Below are positions 9,422 to 18,017 of a stretch of DNA of 64,000 nucleotides, piece after piece. This DNA is from Streptomyces sp. B1I3. Its GTDB lineage: Bacteria; Actinomycetota; Actinomycetes; Streptomycetales; Streptomycetaceae. The notes under the pieces are model-generated. The model was given only the letters and a program-made list of their open reading frames with translations, was not told the DNA's origin and ran no database searches. Each line of letters begins with the position of its first letter. Position 1 is the stretch's first letter. The stretch spans positions 4,672,501 through 4,736,500 of the forward strand of contig NZ_JAUSYD010000001.1 of the NCBI RefSeq assembly GCF_030816615.1, given 5' to 3'. Position numbers and translations under genes: made by a program.

Positions 9422-9458
9422 ACGGCCCCCGCCCGGACACGTGCCGGACGGGGGCCGT
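9422..9458. terminator. Terminator between convergent pbpA-like and membrane-protein genes
   Basis: ACGGCCCCCGCCCGG pairs with CCGGACGGGGGCCGT with one mismatch and a 7-base loop. It lies between the pbpA-like stop (9402) and the stop of the convergent gene (9462), so it can serve both directions. Confidence 0.8.
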
Positions 9459-9461
9459 CCG

Positions 9462-10634
9462 TCATCCGAGGGGACGGTCCGGCAGCTCCGCGGGCGCCGG
9501 CGCGGCGGGCGGTACGGCGGGCGTGGGGCCGGCGGTCTCCGTGCGCCCTCCGGACAACCGCAGGGTCACGACCGTGGTGAGGCCGGCCACCAGGCCCCAT
9601 GTCAGGGCGGCGGGGACGCCGTTGCCGAGGGCGCCGGACAGGTACTGCCACCCCCAGCGCATGCTCGAGTCCGCTCCGGTCACCGCTGTCTGCACCAGTT
9701 GGTTCGCCAGCAGACCGACGACCGTCGCGCAGACCGCGCCGACCGCCATGGCCGGCACGGTGGCCCGGGTGAGCAGGACGGGCAGCTGACGCAGCGCCCA
9801 CCACACCACGGCGAGCAGCAGCACGTCGGCGACGCGGTACAGGAGCCAGTGGCCGAGCGCCCCGTCCGCCGGGGCCGACCAGCCGCCGAGCAGCAGCCAC
9901 GTGCGCAGCAGGTCGCCCGGTTCGGTGAGCAGCCGTCCGGACAGGGAGACCCTCTGGAGGGATGCGGCAACCGACTCGTAGGACAGGACCACCGAAGACA
10001 GTGCGACCACGGCGGTACCGGCGGCGGCGGCCAGGCGGGCCGCGCGCACCGGCACGGCACCCAGGGGCAGTTCGCCCGCACCCTTGGCGGTGATCCGCGC
10101 CAGGGGGACGACGACCGCCGCTGTGACGAGCGAGGCCACGACGGTGATCTGCTGCCCGGAGGAGGCCATGCTCGCCAGCTGGGGCAGGAAGCGGTAACTG
10201 CCGCGCCCGTGCGAGGCGATCAGCCACGGCGCGGAGATCACCGACGCCAGGGCCCCGGCCACCATGCCCCAGGCCCACACCACGAGCAGGGCGGCCGGCA
10301 TCCTTCTGCCCACCGGCGGCAGCCTGCGGACCAGGAGCAGCGCCCCGGGGACGAAGAAGGCGAAGACCGCGGCGAACCTGATCTGCATTCCGGTCTCGTG
10401 CAGCGACCGGTAGCGCTCGCCGCCCGGCATGTCGGCGCCGAACAGGAGGGAGTCCGAGGGATCGTACGACCAGGGGGTGAGCCAGTACTGGAGGTCGGCG
10501 ACCGTCCGGCCGCCGAGCGCGTCGGTGGCGCCCTGGAGATGCAGCGCGTTCGCGCTGGCCCCCGCCCACCACAGAAGCACCGTGAGCAGCAGCCCTCCGG
10601 CCAGCGCCGGTATCGCCGCGCGCCGGTATGTCAT
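9462..10634 (-). CDS. Conserved multi-pass membrane protein of unknown function
   Basis: 390 residues from the ATG at 10634, which has GGGGGAAG directly upstream. About eight hydrophobic segments alternate with short loops. A large non-cytoplasmic region follows helix 1 (ALHLQGATDALGGRTVADLQ, about residues 30-50). The proline- and alanine-rich C-terminal tail is probably cytoplasmic. I recognise no catalytic or transport motif. It is convergent with the pbpA-like gene and has its own promoter region in the 178-bp gap upstream. The overall appearance is that of Streptomyces-specific integral membrane proteins annotated as hypothetical. Confidence 0.75.
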   Translation of the reverse strand: MTYRRAAIPALAGGLLLTVLLWWAGASANALHLQGATDALGGRTVADLQYWLTPWSYDPSDSLLFGADMPGGERYRSLHETGMQIRFAAVFAFFVPGALLLVRRLPPVGRRMPAALLVVWAWGMVAGALASVISAPWLIASHGRGSYRFLPQLASMASSGQQITVVASLVTAAVVVPLARITAKGAGELPLGAVPVRAARLAAAAGTAVVALSSVVLSYESVAASLQRVSLSGRLLTEPGDLLRTWLLLGGWSAPADGALGHWLLYRVADVLLLAVVWWALRQLPVLLTRATVPAMAVGAVCATVVGLLANQLVQTAVTGADSSMRWGWQYLSGALGNGVPAALTWGLVAGLTTVVTLRLSGGRTETAGPTPAVPPAAPAPAELPDRPLG

Positions 10635-10812
10635 GTTCTTCCCCCGCTGTGCTCGCATACCCCGCCAGTCCTCTGACGGTCGGAGGCTACGGGGCGCTGA
10701 TCACGCGACGGTCACGGGCGTCCGCGGTGCGCCGACGGGCCCTCCGCCGGCCGAAACGCGCGTCGTCGTCAGCCCGCCTGCGGGACCTGCGCCGCCACGT
10801 CCGATGTGCGGC

Positions 10813-11484
10813 TCAGCGTGTCAGTTCGGGGGCCCTCGCGCCGGCGGGTTCGGCGAGCAGTCCCGGCAGGTCGGTCAGCGCGTTGATCCGCCAGTCCGCC
10901 GTCTCCGTGACGTCCGCGTGGTCGGCCCACCAATGGCCGTACGGGCCGCGGCGGATGTGGGCCGCCCGCAGGCCCGAGGACTTCGCCGGAAACAGGTCGT
11001 CGGCCGGGTGGTCTCCCACGTACAGGGTGGCGTGCGGCGGAGCGTCCGAGACGGCCAGTACGCGCGCGAAGAACTCCGGGTCCGGTTTGGTCACCCCCCA
11101 CTCCTCCGAGGTGACCACCAGGTCCGCCGGCAGGTCCAGTGCCCGTAGCAACTCACCGGCGCGGCGGCTCCGGTCGCCCGCCACGACGACACGCAGGCCG
11201 AGCGCGCGCAGCTCCGCCAGCGCCGGGCGGACGTCCGGGTAGAGGTCCGTCTCGTCCAGGTACTCGCCCCGGCCGGCCGCCGCACGGGCGTGGTACGCCT
11301 CGGTGACGTCCATGCCGGGACGCAGGATGCCCAGCGCGTCGGCGCTGTCCCGGCCCTGGGCCACCGCGGCGCCCACGAGTGCGCTGACGGTGTGCGGCGG
11401 GACCCCGAGCCAGTCGGCCCAGGACGCCCAGTGGCGGTCGTCGCGCACGAGGGTTTCGCCGATGTCGAAGACGATCGTTTCCAT
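10813..11484 (-). CDS. HAD-family hydrolase
   Basis: 223 residues from the ATG at 11484 (GGAGAGG just upstream; the longer in-frame extension is unsupported). Motif I is FDIGETL with Asp7 as nucleophile. The second aspartate of the phosphatase signature DxD is replaced by glycine, as in dehalogenase- or REG2-like members, so it may not be a classical phosphatase. Later motifs VVAGDRSRR (motif II region), TKPDPEFF (motif III lysine) and YVGDHPADD (motif IV) are clear. It is divergent from fbiC with about 150 bp between starts. Substrate unknown. Confidence 0.82.
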   Translation of the reverse strand: METIVFDIGETLVRDDRHWASWADWLGVPPHTVSALVGAAVAQGRDSADALGILRPGMDVTEAYHARAAAGRGEYLDETDLYPDVRPALAELRALGLRVVVAGDRSRRAGELLRALDLPADLVVTSEEWGVTKPDPEFFARVLAVSDAPPHATLYVGDHPADDLFPAKSSGLRAAHIRRGPYGHWWADHADVTETADWRINALTDLPGLLAEPAGARAPELTR

Positions 11485-11635
11485 CACCTCTCCGACCCTA
11501 CGGTGCAATCGGGGCATAACGTCCAAGGCGCCAGGGGGGACCGGCGGGCCGGTCCGTCCTGAGGCGCCGGGCCGGCCGTCCGTGGCGGACAGAGGTCCTG
11601 GTCCGGGCGAGGTGGGGCGCTCGTATGCTCGGTTC

Positions 11636-14218
11636 ATGACCGATCCTCAGCGCGGACGCCCGACCACCAACTCCATGCGGCGGGCCCTCAAGCGGGCCCG
11701 TGACGGAGTCGCACTCGATGTGACCGAGGCCGCCGTCCTGCTCCAGGCGCGCGGCGACGACCTGACGGATCTCGCCGCGTCAGCGGCCCGGGTGCGGGAC
11801 GCGGGACTCGACGCCGCGGGACGGCCCGGAGTGATCACGTACTCCCGCAAGGTCTTCATCCCCCTGACCAGGCTGTGCCGCGACACCTGCCACTACTGCA
11901 CCTTCGTCACGGTCCCCGGGAAGCTCAGGCGCGCCGGCCACGGCATGTTCCTGTCCCCGGACGAGGTCGTCGACATCGCCCGCAAGGGCGCCGCGATGGG
12001 CTGCAAGGAAGCGCTGTTCACGCTCGGCGACCGGCCCGAGGACCGTTGGCCCGAAGCGCGCGAGTGGCTGGAGGCCGAGGGGTACGACGACACCCTGGCG
12101 TACGTACGGGCCATGTCGATCCGGGTGCTGGAGGAGACGGGGCTGCTCCCGCACCTCAACCCCGGGGTGCTGACCTGGACGGACCTGCAACGGCTGAAGC
12201 CCGTCGCGCCGTCCATGGGCATGATGCTGGAGACGACGGCGACCCGGCTGTGGTCGGAGAAGGGCGGCCCCCACCACGGGTCCCCGGACAAGGAACCGGC
12301 CGTCCGGCTGCGTGTGCTGGAGGACGCGGGGCGGTCCAACGTCCCCTTCACCACCGGCATCCTCATCGGGATCGGCGAGTCGTACGAGGAGCGCGCCGAC
12401 TCCCTCTTCGAGCTGCGCAGAACGGCCCGCGCCTATCACGGCCTCCAGGAAGTCATCGTCCAGAACTTCCGCGCCAAGCCGGACACCGCGATGCGGGGGA
12501 TGCCGGACGCCGAGCTGGAGGAGCTGGCCGCCGCGATCGCCGTGGCCCGCCACGTCCTGGGACCCTCCGCCCGCATCCAGGCCCCGCCGAATCTCGTCGA
12601 CGCCGAGTACGCCCTTCTGATCGGCGCGGGCATCGACGACTGGGGCGGCGTGTCACCCCTCACCCCGGACCATGTGAACCCCGAGCGGCCCTGGCCCCAC
12701 ATCGACGAATTGGCCGCGAAGACCGCCGAATCCGGCTTCGAGCTGCGGGAACGGCTCACCGTCTACCCCGAGTTCATCCGGCGCGGCGAGCCCTGGCTCG
12801 ACCCGCGCCTCCTCCCGCACGTGCGGGCGCTCGCCGATCCGGAGACGGGCCTGGCGAAGGAGGGCGTGATCCCGGCCGGGCTGCCCTGGCAGGAGCCCGA
12901 CGAGGGCTTCGCCGCCTCCGGCCGCACCGACCTGCACCGCACCATCGACACCGAGGGCCGCACCGGTGACCGGCGGAACGACTTCGACGAGGTGTACGGC
13001 GACTGGGAAGCCCTGCGCGAGGCCGCCGCCCCCGGCATGGTCCCGTCCCGCATCGACACCGACGTACGCCAGGCACTGAGCCAGGCCGCGGACGATCCCA
13101 CGAAGCTCACCGACGAGCAGGCCCTCGCCCTGCTCCACGCGGACGGCCCCGCGCTGGACGAACTGTGCCGGATCGCGGACGCGCTGCGCCGTGACGTGGT
13201 CGGTGACGACGTCACCTACATCGTGACCAGGAACATCAACTTCACCAACGTCTGTTACACCGGCTGCCGCTTCTGCGCCTTCGCCCAGCGGCGTACCGAC
13301 GCCGACGCGTACACCCTCTCCCTCGACCAGGTGGCCGACCGTGCGGCCCAGGCCTGGGACGTCGGCGCCGTCGAGGTCTGCATGCAGGGCGGCATCCACC
13401 CGGACCTGCCCGGCACCGCGTACTTCGACATCGCCCGGGCCGTGAAGGAACGCGTACCGGGGATGCACGTCCACGCCTTCTCGCCGATGGAGGTCGTCAA
13501 CGGCGCGACCCGCACCGGCATGTCCATCCGCGACTGGCTGACCGCCGCGAAGGAAGCCGGCCTCGGCTCGATCCCCGGCACGGCGGCGGAGATCCTCGAC
13601 GACGAGGTCCGCTGGGTCCTCACCAAGGGGAAGCTGCCGACGGCCACCTGGCTGGAGGTGGTCAGGACGGCGCACGAGACGGGCCTGCGCTCCTCCTCCA
13701 CCATGATGTACGGCCACGTCGACCAGCCCCGCCACTGGCTCGGCCACTTCAGGACACTGGCCCGGCTCCAGCAGGAGACCGGCGGCTTCACCGAGTTCGT
13801 CACGCTGCCCTTCATCCACACCAACGCACCGGTCTACCTGGCGGGCATCGCCCGTCCCGGCCCCACCGACCGCGACAACCGCGCCGTCACCGCGATGGCG
13901 CGTCTCCTGCTCCACCCGCACATCACCAACATCCAGACCAGCTGGGTCAAGCTCGGCACGGAGGGTGCGGCACAGATGCTGCGCTCGGGAGCCAACGACC
14001 TGGGCGGCACGCTGATGGAGGAGACCATCTCCCGGATGGCGGGGTCGAGTTACGGTTCGTACCGCTCCGTCCAGGATCTTGTCGCCATCGCCGACCTCGC
14101 GGGCCGCCCGGCGAGGCCGCGCACGACGCTGTACGGCGAGGTCCCGGCCGAGCGCGTCACGGCCGCGGCGGCGTCGGACGGGCATCTGCCGGAGCTGCTC
14201 CCGGTGCTGGAGGGCTGA
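11636..14218 (+). CDS. fbiC: Bifunctional FO synthase (CofG/CofH fusion)
   Basis: 860 residues, the size of actinobacterial FbiC. Two radical-SAM domains are fused: CofG with Cys81-x3-Cys85-x2-Cys88 (CRDTCHYC) and CofH with Cys540-x3-Cys544-x2-Cys547 (CYTGCRFC). Together they make FO (7,8-didemethyl-8-hydroxy-5-deazariboflavin) from a pyrimidine precursor and tyrosine, the first committed step to coenzyme F420. The ATG at 11636 has no Shine-Dalgarno sequence. Instead TATGCT sits 6 bp upstream as a -10 element, so the mRNA is probably leaderless. The LLM oxidoreductase at 6937 is a likely user of the cofactor. The gene is convergent with a MerR regulator. Confidence 0.95.
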   Translation: MTDPQRGRPTTNSMRRALKRARDGVALDVTEAAVLLQARGDDLTDLAASAARVRDAGLDAAGRPGVITYSRKVFIPLTRLCRDTCHYCTFVTVPGKLRRAGHGMFLSPDEVVDIARKGAAMGCKEALFTLGDRPEDRWPEAREWLEAEGYDDTLAYVRAMSIRVLEETGLLPHLNPGVLTWTDLQRLKPVAPSMGMMLETTATRLWSEKGGPHHGSPDKEPAVRLRVLEDAGRSNVPFTTGILIGIGESYEERADSLFELRRTARAYHGLQEVIVQNFRAKPDTAMRGMPDAELEELAAAIAVARHVLGPSARIQAPPNLVDAEYALLIGAGIDDWGGVSPLTPDHVNPERPWPHIDELAAKTAESGFELRERLTVYPEFIRRGEPWLDPRLLPHVRALADPETGLAKEGVIPAGLPWQEPDEGFAASGRTDLHRTIDTEGRTGDRRNDFDEVYGDWEALREAAAPGMVPSRIDTDVRQALSQAADDPTKLTDEQALALLHADGPALDELCRIADALRRDVVGDDVTYIVTRNINFTNVCYTGCRFCAFAQRRTDADAYTLSLDQVADRAAQAWDVGAVEVCMQGGIHPDLPGTAYFDIARAVKERVPGMHVHAFSPMEVVNGATRTGMSIRDWLTAAKEAGLGSIPGTAAEILDDEVRWVLTKGKLPTATWLEVVRTAHETGLRSSSTMMYGHVDQPRHWLGHFRTLARLQQETGGFTEFVTLPFIHTNAPVYLAGIARPGPTDRDNRAVTAMARLLLHPHITNIQTSWVKLGTEGAAQMLRSGANDLGGTLMEETISRMAGSSYGSYRSVQDLVAIADLAGRPARPRTTLYGEVPAERVTAAAASDGHLPELLPVLEG

Positions 14219-14332
14219 CGGCCGGGGGGCTGGCCGGACCGCAGGCGGAGCCCGGGAGCGGTACGGCTCGGGCCGGGCGGAACCCCCTCGACCCGGGCGC
14301 GCCCCGGGGAAGGGCCCGCGTCACGCCCGGGC

Positions 14333-14707
14333 TCAGCCCCCGGGCGCGTCCTGGCCCTTCGCCGTGGTGATCACGTCGTCCAGCACGTCACGCGAGCGCA
14401 GCAGTTCGCCGATCATCCGGTTGATGCGGTCGCGCTCCACCGAGAGGTCCTCCACCAGGCGCGGGGTGGCGATCGATGACGGGCCGCCGTCCACGTCCCG
14501 CACACAGGGCAGCAACTGGGCGATCTTCGAGCTGCACAGCCCGGCCGCGTAGAACTCCTGGATGCGGATCACGCGGTCGACGGCCCCGGCCGGGTAGTCG
14601 CGATGCCCGCCGGGGGTACGGTCGGCCGCCAGCAGCCCCTGGGTCTCGTAGTAGCGCAAGGAGCGCTCACTCACGCCCGTACGCCGGGCCAGCTCGCCGA
14701 TCCGCAT
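14333..14707 (-). CDS. MerR-family transcriptional regulator
   Basis: 124 residues from the ATG at 14707. The N terminus MRIGELARRTGVSERSLRYY is the MerR winged helix-turn-helix, followed by wing residues ADRTPGGHRDY and a coiled-coil dimerisation helix. The metal-binding cysteine pattern of MerR/CueR is absent (only scattered Cys), so a small-molecule or redox effector is more likely. It is divergent from the Old Yellow Enzyme gene with 60 bp between starts. A palindrome in a long promoter spacer lies in the gap, the usual geometry for MerR activation. It probably controls that gene and itself. Confidence 0.88.
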   Translation of the reverse strand: MRIGELARRTGVSERSLRYYETQGLLAADRTPGGHRDYPAGAVDRVIRIQEFYAAGLCSSKIAQLLPCVRDVDGGPSSIATPRLVEDLSVERDRINRMIGELLRSRDVLDDVITTAKGQDAPGG

Positions 14708-14729
14708 GGGACTCCTCGTCCTCCCGCAC

Positions 14730-14760
14730 TTGAACCTGACACCGGTGTCAATTCTTACCG
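14730..14760 (+). promoter_or_regulatory. MerR-type promoter of the OYE gene with palindromic operator
   Basis: A -35 TTGAAC at 14730-14735 and a -10-like TTACCG at 14755-14760 are separated by 19 bp, longer than the usual 17. The perfect palindrome TGACACCGGTGTCA at 14737-14750 sits inside that spacer. MerR proteins bind such spacers and untwist them. The OYE ATG (14768) is only 7 bp past the -10, implying a leaderless transcript. Confidence 0.7.
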
Positions 14761-14767
14761 TGCAGGC

Positions 14768-15859
14768 ATGACGAACGCAGCCGCATCCCCGAAGCTCTTC
14801 GAGCCTTTCGCCCTCGGCCCCCTCACCCTCCCCCACCGTCTGGTGATGGCACCGCTGACCCGGAACCGTGCCACGCCCGACGGAGTCCCGACCCCGCTGA
14901 TGGCCACGTACTACGCACAGCGGGCCTCGGCCGCGCTGATCATCGCGGAGGCCTCCACACCGAACGCGGAAGGGCAGACGTACCCGAACATCACCGCGAT
15001 CCACAGCCCGGCCCATGTCGCAGGATGGCGCCAGGTCACCGAGGCGGTGCGGGCGGAGGGCGGCCGGATGTTCCTCCAGATCCAGCACGGAGGGCGCGTC
15101 GGTCATCCTGACACCAGTGGGCTGACACCCGTGGCCCCCTCACCGATCGCGCTGCCCGAGACGATCCACACCCCTGGCGGGCGCCGGCCCTCGGTCGTCC
15201 CCCGTGAGATGACGGCCGAGGACATCAGGAACACCGTGGCGGACTTCGCCTTCGCCGCCCGTAACGCGATCGACGCGGGCTTCGAAGGGGTCGAGGTGCA
15301 CAGCGCCAACGGCCACCTGCTCCATCAGTTCATGGCCCAGGGGACCAACCGGCGCACCGACGGCTACGGCGGCTCCGTGGCCGGCCGCATCCGCTTCGCG
15401 GTCGAGGTGGTGGAGGCCGTCGTCGAGGCGGTCGGCCCGGAGCGGGTCGGCCTGCGCGTCTCGCCGGCGTACACGGTCAACGGCATCGACGAGGGCGACA
15501 CCGAGGAGCTCTACCCGGCCCTGGTCGCGGCTCTGGCCGCTCACCGTCCGGCGTATCTGCACGTGGTGCGCGCGGACCCCGATCAGGCCGTCTTCCAGCG
15601 GATCCGGAAGGACTGGCCCGGCACTCTGATCGCGAACCCGGTGCTGCCCGCGGACCGCATCCCGGCCGACGGCGGCATCGCCCGGGCCGAGCGGCTCCTG
15701 GCCGCCGGTGCCGATCTGATCGCCCTCGGCCGCCCTTTCCTCGCGAATCCCGACCTGGTCCACCGCGTGCGCACCGGGGCCCCGGTGAACCAGGTCAGGA
15801 ACGCCTACCTGATGTACGTGGGCGGCGAGACGGGCTACACGGACTATCCGGCCCTGTGA
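14768..15859 (+). CDS. Old Yellow Enzyme-type alkene reductase
   Basis: 363 residues. Sequence landmarks of NADH:flavin oxidoreductase family members are present: LFEPFALGPLTLPHRLVMAPLTRNRA at the N terminus (split), IQHGGRVGH, VEVHSANGHLLHQF with the active-site His/Asn pair, and RTDGYGGSVAGRIRF for FMN phosphate binding. FMN-dependent reduction of activated C=C bonds with NAD(P)H, in the cytoplasm, is expected, often in electrophile defence. The ATG coincides with the predicted transcription start of a MerR-type promoter. The AhpD-like gene begins 90 bp downstream on the same strand and may belong to the same stress response. Confidence 0.9.
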   Translation: MTNAAASPKLFEPFALGPLTLPHRLVMAPLTRNRATPDGVPTPLMATYYAQRASAALIIAEASTPNAEGQTYPNITAIHSPAHVAGWRQVTEAVRAEGGRMFLQIQHGGRVGHPDTSGLTPVAPSPIALPETIHTPGGRRPSVVPREMTAEDIRNTVADFAFAARNAIDAGFEGVEVHSANGHLLHQFMAQGTNRRTDGYGGSVAGRIRFAVEVVEAVVEAVGPERVGLRVSPAYTVNGIDEGDTEELYPALVAALAAHRPAYLHVVRADPDQAVFQRIRKDWPGTLIANPVLPADRIPADGGIARAERLLAAGADLIALGRPFLANPDLVHRVRTGAPVNQVRNAYLMYVGGETGYTDYPAL

Positions 15860-15948
15860 GACCCGCGTCACACCTCCCCGATGTCACATCGCGAGGGGCC
15901 GCGTCCGTCGAAGGGGTGTACGCATCAGCATCGGCAGGGGAGTGCACC

Positions 15949-16422
15949 ATGGACGCTCGTTTGAACCTCTTCGGAAACCAGCTCGCGGCCAAGGTCGTGA
16001 AGCACATCAACTCGGCGGGCAAGGTGGTCACGGATTCGGGGCTTCCGGCCGCGACACAGGAACTGGTGAAGATCCGGGCCAGCCAGATCAACGGCTGCGG
16101 GTTCTGCACCGACATGCACACCAAGGACGCCACACACGCCGGCGAGACGGCGACACGACTCAACCTGGTCGCGGCGTGGCGCGAGGCCACCGTCTTCACC
16201 GACGCGGAGCGCGCCGCGCTGGAGCTGGCGGAGCAGGGGACCCGCATCGCGGACGCGGCCGGGGGCGTCACGGACGAGGCATGGGCGAACGCCGCCAAGC
16301 ACTACGACGAGGAGCAGCTCACCGCCCTGGTGGCGCTCATCGCTCTCATCAACGCGTACAACCGCGTGAACGTCATGGTCCAGCAGCCCGCAGGTGACTA
16401 CCAGCCCGGCCAGTTCGGCTGA
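15949..16422 (+). CDS. AhpD-like carboxymuconolactone decarboxylase-family protein
   Basis: 157 residues from the ATG at 15949, with GGGGAG 7 bp upstream. The AhpD core is intact: Cys50-x2-Cys53-x3-His57 in CGFCTDMH, preceded by the conserved glutamate/lysine helix (ELVKIRASQINGC). Members act as thiol peroxidase or disulfide reductase partners. The family also contains CMD enzymes, but the CxxC favours peroxidase activity. It lies directly behind the OYE gene and is closed by a long terminator hairpin. Confidence 0.88.
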   Translation: MDARLNLFGNQLAAKVVKHINSAGKVVTDSGLPAATQELVKIRASQINGCGFCTDMHTKDATHAGETATRLNLVAAWREATVFTDAERAALELAEQGTRIADAAGGVTDEAWANAAKHYDEEQLTALVALIALINAYNRVNVMVQQPAGDYQPGQFG

Positions 16423-16443
16423 CGAGCCGCACGTGCCGCTGCC

Positions 16444-16498
16444 GGGACCGCCGGTGCCGGCAGCGCGCGCGAGGCGCGTCGCCGGCACCGACGGTCCC
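16444..16498 (+). terminator. Long GC-rich terminator after the AhpD-like gene
   Basis: GGGACCGCCGGTGCCGGC (from 16444) pairs with the segment ending at 16498, with one mismatch over 18 bp. The loop can form an additional GCGCGC/GCGCGT stem. It begins 22 bp after the stop codon. Confidence 0.8.
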
Positions 16499-16506
16499 GA
16501 GGACCG

Positions 16507-16551
16507 CACTCGAGACCGTCTCGGGTGCCGTCTCGAGTGCCGTCTCGAGTG
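16507..16551. repeat. Inverted repeat with duplicated right arm
   Basis: CACTCGAGAC at 16507-16516 can pair with GTCTCGAGTG at either 16530-16539 or 16542-16551. The right arm has been duplicated in a 12-bp tandem unit (GCCGTCTCGAGT). It lies in the 341-bp space between the AhpD-like and ADP-ribosylglycohydrolase genes. The rest of that space is an AT-richer promoter zone around 16660-16720. Confidence 0.6.
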
Positions 16552-16763
16552 GCCTTTCCGGCCGGCCTCACAAAGAATCCGGAAGGTCATCACAGGAAAT
16601 CCGCGCGCTTCTCCCGGAGAACTTCCGGAAATCGTGAGGAATGCCGTTCAACAGTGCTCCCGCGCGCTAGTCCGTACATACTGTTCCGGCCCCGAACCGG
16701 CCCTTCCCGTTCGATTACAGTGCTTGCGCAGTCGCACACGGTAGGTCGGACGGAAGGGGCACG

Positions 16764-17879
16764 GTGAGCACAGGGACCACAACTGTCTGGGGCCGTGCCG
16801 AGCAGCAGGACTTCCGCAGCCGGGTACGGGGCTCCCTGCTGGGCGGTGCCATCGGTGACGCGCTCGGTGCCGGCGTCTCCGGCCTCACCCTGGAGGAGAT
16901 ACGGGCCGTCCACGGTGTGGACGGGGTCGCCGACTTCGTCGCCGGGCAGGCCGGACGCGGGGCCGTCACCGCCGTCACCCAGCTCACCCTGTTCACCGTG
17001 GACGGTCTGATCCGGGCCCAGGTGCGCCGTGACACGGGTGCCTGGCACCCGCCCACCGACGTGCACCGCGCCCACCTGCGGTGGGCGGCCACCCAGAGTG
17101 CCTGGGGGCCCGACGAACGCCGGGCGGACAACGGCTGGCTGGCCTGCGAGGAGTGGCTGTACGCCCGCAGGGCCCCGACCCGGGAGTGCCTGGTCGGCTT
17201 CGGCGACGCGACGATGGGCACCCTCGCCGTCCCCAAGAACCCGGCCGCACGGGATTCCGCCGCGCTGACCCGCTCCGCGCCCTTCGGGCTGCTCGTCGGC
17301 TGGGACCCGCAGCTCGTCCTCCAACTGGCCGTCGAATGCGCCGCCCACACCCACGGCCATGCCACCGCACAGCTGGCGGCGGGCGCTTTCGCCCTCCTGG
17401 TCCACGGGCTGGCCCGCGGCGAGACCCTGGACGGTTCGGTCCAGCACGCCCTCGCGCTTCTCGCGGAACGCCCGGGCAGCGAGCAGGTCACCGATGCACT
17501 GCGGCAGGCACTCGGCTCCGTACGCCAGGGCATTCCCGGCCCCGCCCTCATCGAGGCACTCGGCGACACCGACTCCGCGGAGGAGGTCCTGGCCGTGGCG
17601 CTGTACTGCGCCCTGGTCGGGGAGGACGTACGGCACGGCCTGCGGCTCGCCGTGAACCACTCGGGGCCCTCGGCGGCCACCGGGGCCGTCTGCGGCACCC
17701 TGCTCGGGGCGATGCACGGCGAGACGGCACTCCCGCCCGCGTGGCTCGCCGAGCTCGAAGGGCGCTCGACCGTCCTCGAACTGTCCGACGACTTCGCGAT
17801 GGAGATGACCCAGGGGCCGGCCCTGCACAGCCCGACGGCCGTCGCTCCTGGCTGGCTGGCCCGCTACCCGCGGGGTTGA
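16764..17879 (+). CDS. ADP-ribosylglycohydrolase (DraG-like) family protein
   Basis: 371 residues from the GTG at 16764, with AAGGGG upstream. The N-terminal SLLGGAIGDALGAG is the hallmark of the all-alpha ADP-ribosylglycohydrolase fold, where acidic residues bind two Mg2+. The later VNHSGPSAATGAVCGTLLGA is the second metal motif, although it carries S-G-P-S where DraG has S-D-S, so one metal ligand is altered. It should remove ADP-ribose from proteins or small molecules, or hydrolyse a related N-glycoside. It is convergent with the SSS symporter across a very strong terminator. Confidence 0.85.
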   Translation: MSTGTTTVWGRAEQQDFRSRVRGSLLGGAIGDALGAGVSGLTLEEIRAVHGVDGVADFVAGQAGRGAVTAVTQLTLFTVDGLIRAQVRRDTGAWHPPTDVHRAHLRWAATQSAWGPDERRADNGWLACEEWLYARRAPTRECLVGFGDATMGTLAVPKNPAARDSAALTRSAPFGLLVGWDPQLVLQLAVECAAHTHGHATAQLAAGAFALLVHGLARGETLDGSVQHALALLAERPGSEQVTDALRQALGSVRQGIPGPALIEALGDTDSAEEVLAVALYCALVGEDVRHGLRLAVNHSGPSAATGAVCGTLLGAMHGETALPPAWLAELEGRSTVLELSDDFAMEMTQGPALHSPTAVAPGWLARYPRG

Positions 17880-17908
17880 GGACCGGACTGAGGGGTGGGG
17901 AACGCGGA

Positions 17909-17946
17909 CGGACGTGGGCGGGCACCGCCGTGCCCGCCCACGTCCG
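17909..17946. terminator. Bidirectional terminator
   Basis: A perfect 16-bp stem (CGGACGTGGGCGGGCA and its complement) with a 6-base loop lies between the convergent ADP-ribosylglycohydrolase and symporter genes. Confidence 0.85.
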
Positions 17947-18017
17947 ACTCCGTGCGTGTCCTGTCCGTCCGCGCCACCACGCCACGCGAATGCGCGCGTT
18001 CTACGCGGGTGCGCAGG

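Noticed and set aside
6691..10572. Very long minus-strand open frame (about 1,290 codons) opposite the oxidoreductase, pbpA-like and membrane-protein genes
   Set aside because: High G+C keeps antisense frames open; the product is Arg/Gly-rich without domain, and clear genes occupy the other frames.
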